This document shows positions 10,601 to 21,200 of a DNA stretch of 64,000 nt, in pieces (within the stretch, counting starts at the first letter, position 1; each line of letters begins with the position of its first letter). The stretch is from Chlorops oryzae. Taxonomy: Eukaryota; Arthropoda; Insecta; Diptera; Chloropidae. The notes under the pieces were generated by a model. The model made no database searches. It had not been told where the DNA came from and saw only the letters and a list, made by a program, of their open reading frames with translations. The stretch is taken from assembly GCA_020466095.1 (NCBI GenBank), contig CM035809.1:26031927-26095926 (forward strand), read 5' to 3'. Position numbers and translations under genes: made by a program.

Positions 10601-13181
10601 GCTGCGTGAACTCTGGAAGACCGCAATACGTCAGACTATATTACTCAATCGCATGGAGACGGAGAATGCGATGCTGCAGGCCAGACAAAACGAGAACGAA
10701 CAGAAACGCATGAAACTGGACTACGAGGAGATAATGCCATGCGATCGTCAACTGATCGAACGTTGGGAAATGCTCATCGAACGTGATTCGGTGAAGATCG
10801 GCAATAAAAAAGATCCGAAAATGCTAACGCAAGCGGTCAAGACTGGCGTTCCGCGTTCGAAACGTGGCGACGTTTGGTCATTCCTTGCCGAACAGCATTC
10901 GATGAATACGGCACCAGTGGATACAAAGAAATTCCCCAATTTCAATACACCCTATCATACGCTGCTCAAGAATCTCACCGAACATCAGCATGCGATCTTC
11001 ATTGATTTGGGACGCACATTCCCGAATCATAAATTCTATAAGGATCCATTGGGCGTGGGTCAATTATCGCTGTTTAATCTTCTCAAAGCCTACTCGATAC
11101 TGGATCCAGAATTGGGCTATTGTCAAGGATTGGGATTCATTTGTGGAATATTATTATTGCATGTAAGTGATCCTCATCCTCAGTTTGTATACATAATATA
11201 TGTATTCTTCATCCACATATTCTTCTTACAGTGCGAAGAAGCCGATGCATTCCAATTGCTCAAGCATCTCATGTTCCGTCGTCAAATGCGAACGAAATAC
11301 TTGCCAGACATGAAGAAATTCCAGCTGCAATTGTATCAGCTCTCTCGACTTGTTAAGGACTATCTTCCGGATTTATATAGCTGGTTGGATGAGAACGATG
11401 TCTCACCGACACTATACGCAGCACCATGGATCTTAACTGTTTTCAGCTCACAATTTCCATTGGGATTTGTGGCACGCGTTTTCGATTTGCTCTTCTTGGA
11501 GTCACCGGAGGTTATATTCAAATTCGCGATCGCTCTTTTGACTGTGCACAAGGACGAATTGTTGGCACGTGACAATTTCGAGGAGATCATGGACTATTTA
11601 AAGACCGTCGTCCCGAAGATCGATGCCAATACAATGGATCATGTTATGAAATTGGTAAGTTTCATCTACCGAAAGACCGAAAGAAATTCTTCTCACTCTT
11701 CTCATGCTTTTAGGTATTCTCCTTCGACATTAATAAGCAATTGAATGAATACAATGTGGAATATAATGTCCTTCAAGAGGAAATTTCGACAGCTAATCAT
11801 CATTTGGAAATGTTAAATCGTGAAAAGGCACAAAACCATCATTTGGAGCAGCAGTTACAGGTGAGTAGTTTTGGTGACAATTTCGAAAATCGATCAAATT
11901 TCAAAACGAATCAATCCCTTGAACTCCCCACAGTTCGCGCAATCTTCGATCGCGCAATTGGAGAAAACTCGTTCGGCGCAGCAATCGCAGATTTCCACTC
12001 TGCAGACTCAAGTTCAATCATTAGAGTTGACCATCCAAACGCTCGGACACTATGTTGCTCAGCTGGTTGAGCATAATGTAGACTTGGATCTGCCCGGCGA
12101 TGTACGACGAATATTGCAACAGTTGGATGATATTGAGCGGCAGCGACGCAAACCGCACTTTACGGAACGTAAAATCGGTAAATCCGTTTCGATGAACAGC
12201 CATTTGGGGTTTCCACTCAAAGTGCTCGAGGAGCTGAACGAAAGAGACGAACATGGTTCGCCGCTAAAGAAGAAGCCGGGCGAGAAGACACCTTTTTTTG
12301 AGCACACCTTCGAGCAGTTGCGCCAACAGCGCGGCCACGGCTCATTCTCAATGGGTAGTCCGTATAATGCCCAGACAAATGTCAATATCAAAATCAATGA
12401 ACCACAACAGCAAACGCAACAAATCGCCAAAGCCAGCAATGCAACAAATTCACAAACCAACAACAACAACACCAATACAAACACCAATACAAACACTCAA
12501 ACCACACAACCAATCCAACAACCACAACAGCGTCCGAATCGTCTATTAGATACAGCAACCACAGCAGCCGAGATGAAAACTAAATTAGATGAGCTCAAAC
12601 TTCCCGAGCATGTGGACAAATTCGTTTCGAGCATCAAGAGTCCGATTGAGGTCGATAGTGGCGTTGGTACCCCACTCAGCCCACCGAGTACATGCAGCAG
12701 CAGCAGCAAGGATAGCGTCAGCACGAGTTCGAACACAACAACAAACACAAATGCAAACAGCAGTGGTGGCAGTCTATTTAGTCGCATGGGCTATAAGAAT
12801 ACGCCGGCAGTACTCTCGCCGCTACTCAATCGTAGCCAGACAATGGGAAACTATCAGAGTACAACTCTGACCGCAACCGCAAATGGAAACGGAAACGGAA
12901 ACGTAAACCCAAAACAGTCGAATCCACAAACCAGTGCCGCCGGCGCCGCCGTCGTCGTCGTCGAAACGAAACCCAGTGAACCGAACACACAAGAAATGCA
13001 CCCATTGAGCATGGTGGGTGATGTTGCTGTACGCTTCAATGGCACTACGCAGTTGAAATCGATTAGACCAGTTCATCATATACGCGGTGGAGCACACACG
13101 ACAAACGTCAATGCAACAAAGGCGTCGTCGTCAGCTCCTGTAGCAGCCACTGGCAGCACAACGTCGACTGGCCAAAGCTAA
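7621..13181 (+). CDS. plx: Pollux orthologue, TBC1D1/TBC1D4-type Rab GTPase-activating protein
   Basis: Exons by splice site and codon phase: 7621-7909, 7975-8543, 8908-9072, 9378-10297, 10360-10505, 10570-11162, 11232-11654, 11714-11860 and 11934-13181 (TAA). Order of parts: low-complexity N-terminus; a phosphotyrosine-binding (PTB) domain split by an acidic insert; a basic block (KAKRSLTNSF, then LLKRK) typical of TBC1D1/4; the TBC domain with both catalytic fingers; a coiled coil (exons 8-9); and a long Ser/Thr/Asn/Gln-rich tail. Length is about 1,499 residues if two one-base disruptions are discounted. Family members are cytosolic Rab GAPs acting in vesicle traffic; vertebrate TBC1D4 is an Akt/AMPK target controlling GLUT4 vesicles. 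Odd points: a shift of frame between 7769 and 7834 in exon 1, and at a T run (9998-10002) in exon 4. The ATG directly after the 7620 acceptor is the best start, but upstream exons (including a first PTB domain) could exist outside what I can see; ATGs at 7772 or 7817 are alternatives. Confidence 0.9.
7975..9730 (+). other. plx PTB domain region, split by an acidic insert
   Basis: The first half is in exon 2 (HFFEVMYVGKIRVSNKRVP at about 8038-8100, then the SFIDDSLPKF stretch). The second half is in exon 4 (MVFLVGRSDLRLISPD, then DHFGIICREPHNDGYIG and YVFKCQSEHV, to about 9720). Between them lie about 200 residues, including a Glu/Ala/Lys-rich run at 8263-8360 and a Q-rich stretch in exon 3. 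The halves match the continuous second PTB domain of TBC1D1/4, so the insert sits in a loop. The Cys/His stretch just after (CEHCPMLWYHKLCSDVEGL) is also conserved in the family. Confidence 0.75.
8575..8806. mobile_element. P-element-like MITE in plx intron 2
   Basis: A 232-bp element with perfect 31-bp terminal inverted repeats beginning CATGATACAAGAAAACAAGA. An exact 8-bp duplication GATTTTAT flanks it (8567-8574 and 8807-8814). The Drosophila P element also has 31-bp termini beginning CATGAT and makes 8-bp duplications. An internal inverted repeat (TTGTTGTTGTTTCCCATG at 8643-8660, complement at 8690-8707) parallels the subterminal repeats of P elements. There is no open reading frame, so it must have been moved by a transposase encoded elsewhere. 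It lies just after the exon 2 donor (8544). Confidence 0.8.
10836..11654 (+). other. plx TBC (Rab GAP) domain
   Basis: Encoded by exons 6 and 7. The start is marked by GVPRSKRGDVW. The arginine finger is in FIDLGRTFP (Arg codon 11013-11015) and the glutamine finger in GYCQG (Gln codon 11124-11126). Both residues needed for dual-finger GTP hydrolysis are present, so the domain should be catalytically competent. The 69-nt intron at 11163-11231 falls inside the domain and is in frame without stops. Confidence 0.9.
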
Positions 13182-14100
13182 CGGTTTTGATTTATAGCGA
13201 AATTTCTCCGTAGCCTCTATTAGCCACATCCAAAGTATTCTCAAAAAAAAAACAAAAACAAAAAAGCCTAAATTAATCAATGCGTCGTTATTAAACCACG
13301 TCGATAGACGAATGTTCCATATAGGTGTGAGTTACATAATCTCTCTTCTCATTAATCTGTTATCGGTTGTTCGTTTCGTTTTCAAATTCTATTATTTTTT
13401 TTAAATTTTTTTCTTTGCCGCCATCATTTTAAGTCAAGCGTCTCGATTTCAATCGTTTGCACGCACAAGAATTGCCATGACCCGTTGAATAATATTTAAA
13501 AAGGACAACAAGAAAATAATAAGCTTAAAGAAATATATCTTTAGCACATTTTGACAAGTTAAAAGAAATTAATTTAATTTAAAACAAAAAATTAAAAGAA
13601 TGTACAATGTGACATATAACAGAATTTGTTAGCGAATTAGTTTAAGCAAAGCAAAGGGTTCGCCGTTGCGAATCCCTTGTGTTTAGCCGTAATTATTATG
13701 TACTTAACTCGAATATTTAGCGTTTTAGAATTATTTGTAAGCAATCAAGTCATCTATGGATGTGTATAATGTACAATTTATATATATAAATTTCAATTTC
13801 TAATGCTTATTTGTAAAAAGATATTTTTATTATTTTGTTAAATTGATTCCGTTAATCTTTTATTTATACACATTCATTGTTATGACAGTAATTATGCTTA
13901 TTTTTTTTGGTTAGAGTTTTAAGTTTTTCCTTCTTTCTTTCTTTAGTAAATAGGTCTTTCATTAATATCCCTTTTCCCCCCATCTCTTGTCTCTTTTCTC
14001 TCTCACTCTCTCTCTCTCTTTGCCTCTAGCCATATTAATAGGGCAACAGAAATTATTTTATTTCAACACCTAGATGTATGCTTTTGATTATTTCAAAAAT
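13182..14100 (+). other. plx 3' untranslated region and flank
   Basis: AT-rich sequence after the TAA at 13179-13181, with no coding frame. ATTAAA at 13290-13295 is a possible polyadenylation signal; the true site is not evident. A CT-rich microsatellite lies near 13990-14020. Confidence 0.45.
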
Positions 14101-14108
14101 AATTTATA

Positions 14109-14830
14109 CAGGGTGTTCCATACTCAATGGAACAAAAAAAGGGGGTGATAGGGGGGGTCCAGACGGACCAAAAATCGTATGGCAGGGGGGGTCGCAAATG
14201 CACCCCTGAGGAGTTACATGCAAAAAACAATATTTTAGTTTTTTCACTGGTGCTCCTCACTTACAGGCCGTAAATTCAAAATCACATATGATATGAAAAG
14301 CTTGGCGGTTTTCCGTTAACACTGCATACTACGATTTTAAATAATTCAACTCCGTTTTCTCTGGTACTACCATCTAAGCCTAAAATAGTGTAATTTTGGC
14401 TTTTAAAGTGATTTAATTCAAAACAAATACGATCGAGCCTCTTTTTTACTCTTTTCGAATACTTTGAGTTTTTCTCTTCAATTTGATACCATGGTTGCTA
14501 AAAAAAAAGTTTCACAATCAATGCAAAACTAAGGTTTGAAAATAATTATTTTGTATTTTTGACTCCCAGAAAAGTTATTTTAATCAAATTTATTGAGCAC
14601 ACTTTTAGGCAGCATGAGAAAAAGAAAATCTAAGAAATTTAAAAATTTCTGAGTAGTGTTTTAGTTTTACATATCCGCCTAAAAGTATGCTCACCAATTT
14701 AGTCGAATTCTTTCCGCGCCTCTAGCTCCTTACATGCAAGTTGAACCCCCCTTTCCATACAATTTTTTGCTTGTATGGGTTCCCCCTATCACCTCCTTTT
14801 TTTTTGATCCATTGAGTATGGAACACCCTG
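14109..14830. mobile_element. TIR element, CAGGGTGTTCC family, full-length copy
   Basis: Left end CAGGGTGTTCCATACTCAAT and right end its near-exact complement, flanked by TA (TATA) on both sides. The subterminal text 'aaaaatcgtatgg' and 'tgcacccctgaggagttac' is shared with the copies at 31950 and 51841. No transposase frame remains. TA-flanked ends suggest a Tc1/mariner-type origin, but a 4-bp duplication cannot be excluded. Confidence 0.75.
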
Positions 14831-14865
14831 TATAATTTTAAGCCTTTACCAATGATTCATTATTA

Positions 14866-15007
14866 AGGGGCTCTCTCCAGATCTGTCAGAAATGAAAAAC
14901 TTCATATAAAAAACGCTTCAGAAATGAATCAGAAATTTTCTGAAGCGTTTTTTATATGAAGTTTTTCATAGTTTTTCATTTCTGACAGAACTGGAGAGAG
15001 TGCCCCT
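14866..15007. repeat. Near-perfect fold-back element
   Basis: AGGGGCTCTCTCCAG at 14866-14880 pairs with CTGGAGAGAGTGCCCCT at 14991-15007. The pairing continues inward through 'acttcatataaaaaacgcttcag' and its complement, leaving a loop of about 20 bp. Such a structure would be a long hairpin in RNA. Confidence 0.8.
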
Positions 15008-16180
15008 CTAAGGCTCTAAAAATATCAACACAACTCTAAAATCCTTGCTCAGAATGTTTTTAAATAGACAAAGTTACAAGAACGAACGAATTTCTGACTA
15101 TTTGAATTATTCATAATATTTATAAGCATACTTTCAGGTGCTCAATTGAAATATATTCTGTTGCCCTACTACATTATCTTTAGCTCTCCATCACTTCCCA
15201 GTCAGAAACTCGTTTCTGCATGAACTTGTTCTTATATGAATTCATTGATGACATTAGTGAAAAATCTAATGTCGAAATGAGTAGTAAGGAACACGAGTTC
15301 GGCGATAGCGGACCGACACCCAAAAAGTATTATCAAGAATTCCTTCTTTGTTTCGATTTGCTCGCGCTGCTTTCGCTGACCATTTCGATCATTTTGAAAT
15401 GATGATTTCGGCGAAAGCGTGTCGAAAACGAATTTAAAATAATACGTCACATTTCCTATGGCATCGCAAATGTTAATTTTCAGTACAATAGTACCTTGAT
15501 AGAAGCTATATATTCTATATCACCTGTTTCAAATGTTGAAAGGCTAAGGTTATTTCAAGCCGAGTTTTTTTTTTATACATTTATTACAGACCTATTAAAT
15601 CGGAGTTAAAATTAGAAACAATTGCAATTTATTTAAAAAATCTAAATTATTCAAAATATAGTAAAAAAAAAAATTAATGCCAAATGAATTAAATTTTTTG
15701 AATTATTTTTGATTTATTTTTTAATTATTTAACCTTATTTTAATTTAAAGCAAAAATATTTCAAAATAATTCAATTTTAATCGGAATTTCCTTTAAGCAT
15801 TTTTTAAATTATTTTAACTTATTTATTTATCAAAAAGAATTCAGACGGTTTTAACATTATTTGGCGAACCTTGTCATGTAGTATGAGCCTCAAATATAAA
15901 ATAATTATCAATAACACTGTGCTCGAATTTGGTACTTTTTTTTACCGACAACATGGAGACAAATCTTGTAAACATAATTGGGGCGCTGAATTCAGTCCCA
16001 TCAACCGTTTTTCTAGATTGGCTCTAGTTTTTGAGATATCGCGTTCAAATTATTTTAATAAATAAATGAAGCATACTTTTAGGGAAGTGAAACTGTTGAC
16101 ATTAGATTTTAAATATATTTTTAAATTAAGACACAGTTCTCAAAAAGAGCTTTAAGATCTTTCGATGTTATTTAACAAAC

Positions 16181-16466
16181 GGCATATGAAAGCACAAGGC
16201 TAGAATGAGAGTCGACGTAACCCAAAAAATGGAGCGAAATTTTTTTATTTCGATTTTTTTTTTGCAGTGATTTTGCTTACAGAAATTTATTTTCTCGAAC
16301 TCTGATTTCGATGGCATTTCAAGATGACGCCTGCTACAACTGCAAAGAATTGGGGTGAATGCAAACTGCTCAAGAAAAATCGAATAAAAAAAAAAAAATT
16401 CGCTTCAATTTTTTTGGTTTGAACCTCAGACTCTCGATTCCAGCCTTGTGCTTTCCCATTATGCCG
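16181..16466. repeat. Inverted-repeat (MITE-like) element
   Basis: GGCATATGAAAGCACAAGGC at 16181-16200 pairs imperfectly with a block ending 'ccttgtgctttcccattatgcc' at 16466. The arms continue inward for about 60 bp with mismatches (ACTCTC, TTTTTTGG, CGCTTCA). No coding frame. Confidence 0.65.
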
Positions 16467-16499
16467 TCTTTCAAATATAAAAAGAGCAAAATCAATTAA

Positions 16500-18245
16500 T
16501 TGTTGGAAATAAAATGTTTTAAGTAAGCAAAATTATCTTGCATATTTTGGGTCACTTAACCAAGATGAGCATTAAGATTACTATTTTACTATATTTCTAG
16601 TATGAACCGTTTCTTTTGACTAGCACGTACATATATATACAAAAAATAATTTATTTTTATTTATTATTTTTCTTTAATCTTAATATTCAAATTTACGCGA
16701 TTATATCTTAGCTTCTTTATTCTATCAAAAAAGATCAGTAATGCATTATTCTCTGAACATGAAATCAAATTCAATAGAAAATATCGCATATCCTATTAAA
16801 ATTCATCTTCAAAAATGATCATTGTAATTAACTAAATGACTATTAACTAATACCAAGCTTCTAAGTGCGAATATTTCTATAAAATTTGTACCGATAATTT
16901 TCTTTTTTTTTTTATAAGAGTTAAAACTTTTTAAAATTTAGCCTAAGATGTATGTATCTTGATGCATAAAAAATAGCAAGCATAAAAAGCCAAAAAATAT
17001 TTATATAAATCAAATGAAAAGTCGATCATCCGATTTGTAATACAAACATTTCCATGGAAATCTGACGAAAATTCAAATACCACAAAAATGTGTAGGTACT
17101 TTAGCCTAAAGTCTTTTGTATAAAACCAAAGAAGCTTTATGTTAAAACTGCATTAATCGCGCTTGTATAAACAAAACAAAACAAATAAAAAAAAAAACAA
17201 CAGTTATTTAGTCAAAAAGCTGTAGTCTTGTTACAAAAAATATAATCGAATTGAAAATAAATGTCGTAAATATGAAGGAATCTCTTTTGATATACATACG
17301 TTGCGTTTTAGCAGTGGCTTTCAAACTGTATGGAGTTAATTCTAGAGATTATTATACGAGACTTTTCATTATAATTATTTGAATTTTTTTACCTTTTACC
17401 TTTCAATAACAGTCAAGTTTTTGCTGTTTTTCAAAAGCGAAGGAAATTCTATATTCAAATATTCAACAAATGCAAACATATGGAACCAAATCCAATCAAA
17501 AGAGCAACTGATTTAAATTTGTTCCATACGTTTCGATGTGTTGAAAATGCGCTTTTGGAAACCAGGAACTTCTTGATTTGAATTAAAAAACTATTTGATT
17601 TGGTTTTAAAACGTGAAAAATTTTATTTTTTATTTTTTCCCCCAATTTTTTTTTTTTTAAATAATTCAAAATTATATTATTTTTTTAACAATAGAATTTT
17701 ATTTAAATTAATTAATTGAACCTCCCAACTAAACTTATTTTCTAAAAACTAAAGACAATCACAGCTGAGACAATGTTAGAAAAAAATATTCTCTAAGTCC
17801 CCGGAATTGTTATGAGGAACTCTTTACCCACTCTTCTTGAAAAGTTTTTCTTCGTCAGCGCGAAAGCATGAAGTGATCAAAATATCGCGCTATAAAAGAA
17901 ATCAAAACTAATATGAAAGATAAATTAAGGATACACTTTGATCTATTGAAAAGCTTTTCTTGTAGAATTTTTGATACACAAAAAAATTACAAAATTTGTC
18001 AAAAAAATTCTGCAAAAGAAGTTTTTCGCGCCCATAAAATTGCTCTTAAACTATTCTTATTTGTTTAAAAAAAGCAAAAAATGAAATATTTTATTCCAAA
18101 TTATTTAACGATTTCATCTAGCAAAGAAAATTTATTTCAAAATTTTTCAAATTTATATATTTACAGGTAACCTTTTGAAGCGCCCATCATCAACAAATAA
18201 CAACATGGGAATCTATTCTCCTACTTAGCCTAGACCTAGACACAA
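16500..18245 (-). other. castor 3' untranslated region and intergenic DNA
   Basis: AT-rich, no coding frame. On the castor strand an AATAAA lies about 115 nt after the stop codon (18130-18135, read as TTTATT on +). It is a candidate polyadenylation signal, and several more follow downstream. Confidence 0.35.
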
Positions 18246-21200
18246 TCATTCCTTAAACTGTTTGGCATCACTGAATTCGGATTTAATCTGTGGCGCAGCA
18301 CCGGCGGCAGCTGCAGCAGCATTAAAGGCGGCCAAATTACCAAGCATCGCTGCATTTTGTGGCAATGTTCCAGCGGCCAGCATTCCAGCCATACCACCAG
18401 GATATAAATTCTGATAGAAGAGCGGATTCTGCAGTTGAAATAGTGCCATTAAATGTGTCAGCTGGAAATTCGGTGCATTGGGGTCTTGAGTTTGCAGGCT
18501 TTGTTGCATTGCTGCTGCTGCTGCTGCTGCTGCCGCTGCGGAGGAATTGAAATTTGGAATGTAAGGTGGGAACATGCCGGACGTTGCCGGTAATGAATTA
18601 CTTAGGCTAAGTAGCTGTTGTTGTTGTTGGTGCTGTTGATTCTGCTGTTGTTGTTGACTGTCAGTTTCGAGCTTAAGGCGTTTCAAATCGGAATTGCTGC
18701 TATCGGCGGGAAGTTGCTGCAATAAAGAGGAATAATGCGATTCATTTGGTTGAAGAAAATGAAATGAAAAATTGTCTCTACTTACGATCATCTTTGGCGG
18801 GCGTCCGCGCTTGCGCGATAGGAATTGCTCAGCGGATGTATGCGATGATAATGGCGTTGAGATATTGCTGCCCGCGCAGCTACCCAAGAGAGCTTGTTGT
18901 TGTTGCTGTTGTGTTGCTGTTGCTGCATTGTCGGTGGCGACTCATCTTCACTGGATTCTTTTTGGTGTTTCTTGAAACTCTGATAGGCCTGTTCGCCATC
19001 GGCGCGATCATGTTTACGCTTGTGACTGATCATTTGACTGCTCGAATGGAGGATGTAATTGCAGTCGCTTCGCACGCAGTGAATATGATTGCAGACCATC
19101 GAGAATTTGCAGTCCTCGAAGGGACAAACTTCGGTTTTCAGAATTTTCTTGAAACCATCCTGTGTGAGTTGAAAGTCCTTTAAATGATAGGACTTGTGCT
19201 TATCTGAAGGAAAATGGGAAATTTAAATTTTTTTTTTTTTTCAAAATTCATTACCATTTGGAGTTAAGAATCTTACCCATATCGGCCTTGTTCTTGAACG
19301 TGTGATTACAACCCTCACGGCAGCAATGATAGTGAGACATTTTCTTTCCATAGAAGGGGCACTCCTCGATTTTGCAATTTTCATGCGCCCGAAAGCGACG
19401 AAAACCCTCCTGAACGATTTCCGAGTTCTTTCGATGGAAATTCGCATGCATTTGCACATCACTTGTGCTCACGTATACCTTCGGGCATTCGTCGTAGATG
19501 CAATGGTAGTGCGTTTGTTTCCAGTTATAGGCACAGCCGTCACCGTACTCCGGAGCGCAGTCATCCGATGATGAGAAGCGGGCAAAGCCAAGCAGTAAGC
19601 TCTCCTTGCGTTTCTTATGCCACTTCAGATGACGTATGATGTCATCTTTTTTGCTAAGGATCTTACCCTGGCACGGACCATCGAAGCAATGGAAATGCTC
19701 ACGCAAATTCTCCTGACGACAGAGCGGATTCTCGCATTCCAAATAAGAACCGAATTTTTTGAGATTCTTTAGATTGTCCTCGTTCTGAAGGAAGGCATCC
19801 AAACTGGATGCTGTCGTAAGGCTGAGCGTTGCAGTTCCTGTTGCTGCCGTCGAAGGTGGTGCTGTTGTTGTATCGTAGGGATGTGAAATGTGCTGCTCAC
19901 TGGACGGTGGTGTTAGTATGGAGTTGGCAGCCAATGCCAAAGGTGTCATATTGGAGTTTTCACTTATAGTCGTATTGGTTGTGCGCTGCTGTTGTTGTTG
20001 TTGTTCTTGGACTAAAGTATTGAAGGTATCCTTACACTGGCCGCTAACTAAGTTCTGTAGAGTTGATGAGCAGCTCAATGAGGAGTCAGCCTCTTGTTTT
20101 ATGGGAGTGTAAGGCTGAAAAGAAAAATTGGTAAATTTTTTATTTATTTTATAATTTTTTTTTAATTTTTTATTTTATTTTTTTAATTTTATTATTTTTA
20201 ATTTAATTTTTTATTTTATTAAGTATTTTCAGATTTTTTTATTTTATTTTATTTATTATTATTATTATATATATTTTTTATTTTATTTATTTTTTATTAT
20301 TTTTAATTTTTTTTTTTATCTATTTTTTTTAATTTTTATTTAAATTATTTATTATTTTTAGTATTTTTAATTAATTATTTTTTTTACTATTTTTATCTTT
20401 TTTTTTTTATAATATTTTTATTTAATTTTTATTTTATCTTATTATTTTTATTATTTATTTTTTTTTTATTTATATAATTTTTTATTTATTTTTTATTATT
20501 TTATTTTTATATTTTTTTTTATTTTTTTATATTTTTTTTTTATATTTTTATTTATATATTTTGCATATTTTTTTTTTATATTTTTAATTTATTATTTTTT
20601 TGTTTATTTTTCTTTATATTTTCTTTTTATTAATTTAATTTATTTTTATTTTTTTATTATTTTTATTTATTTTATTTTATTTTTCTATTTTATTTATTTT
20701 ATATTTATTATTTTTATATTTTTATTTTTATTTTATTTTTTCTATTATTTTTTAATTAATTTATTTTTATTTATATTTTTTTATTTATTTTTTTTATTTA
20801 TTATTTTTATTATTTTTTTTTAATATTTTAATTTATTATTTATTTTATTATTTTTATTTAATTTATTTTTTAATTTTATTATTTTTTATTTTTTTTATTT
20901 TTTTTAATTTTTTTTTATTATTTTATTTATATTTTTTAAATTTAATTTATTATTTTTTAATTTATTTTTATTTTTTTAATATTTTTTATTTATATTTTTA
21001 TTATATTTTTTATTTTTTTTTTTTTAGTTTTTTAATTTTATATATTTTTTTTATTAATTTATTTTTTTTTATATTTTTATTTATTTATTTTTTTTATTTT
21101 ATATTTTTTTTATTAATTTAATTTATTTTATTTTTTTATTATTTTTATTTATATATTTAATTTTATTATTTTTACTATTTTTTTTATTATTTTTATTTAA

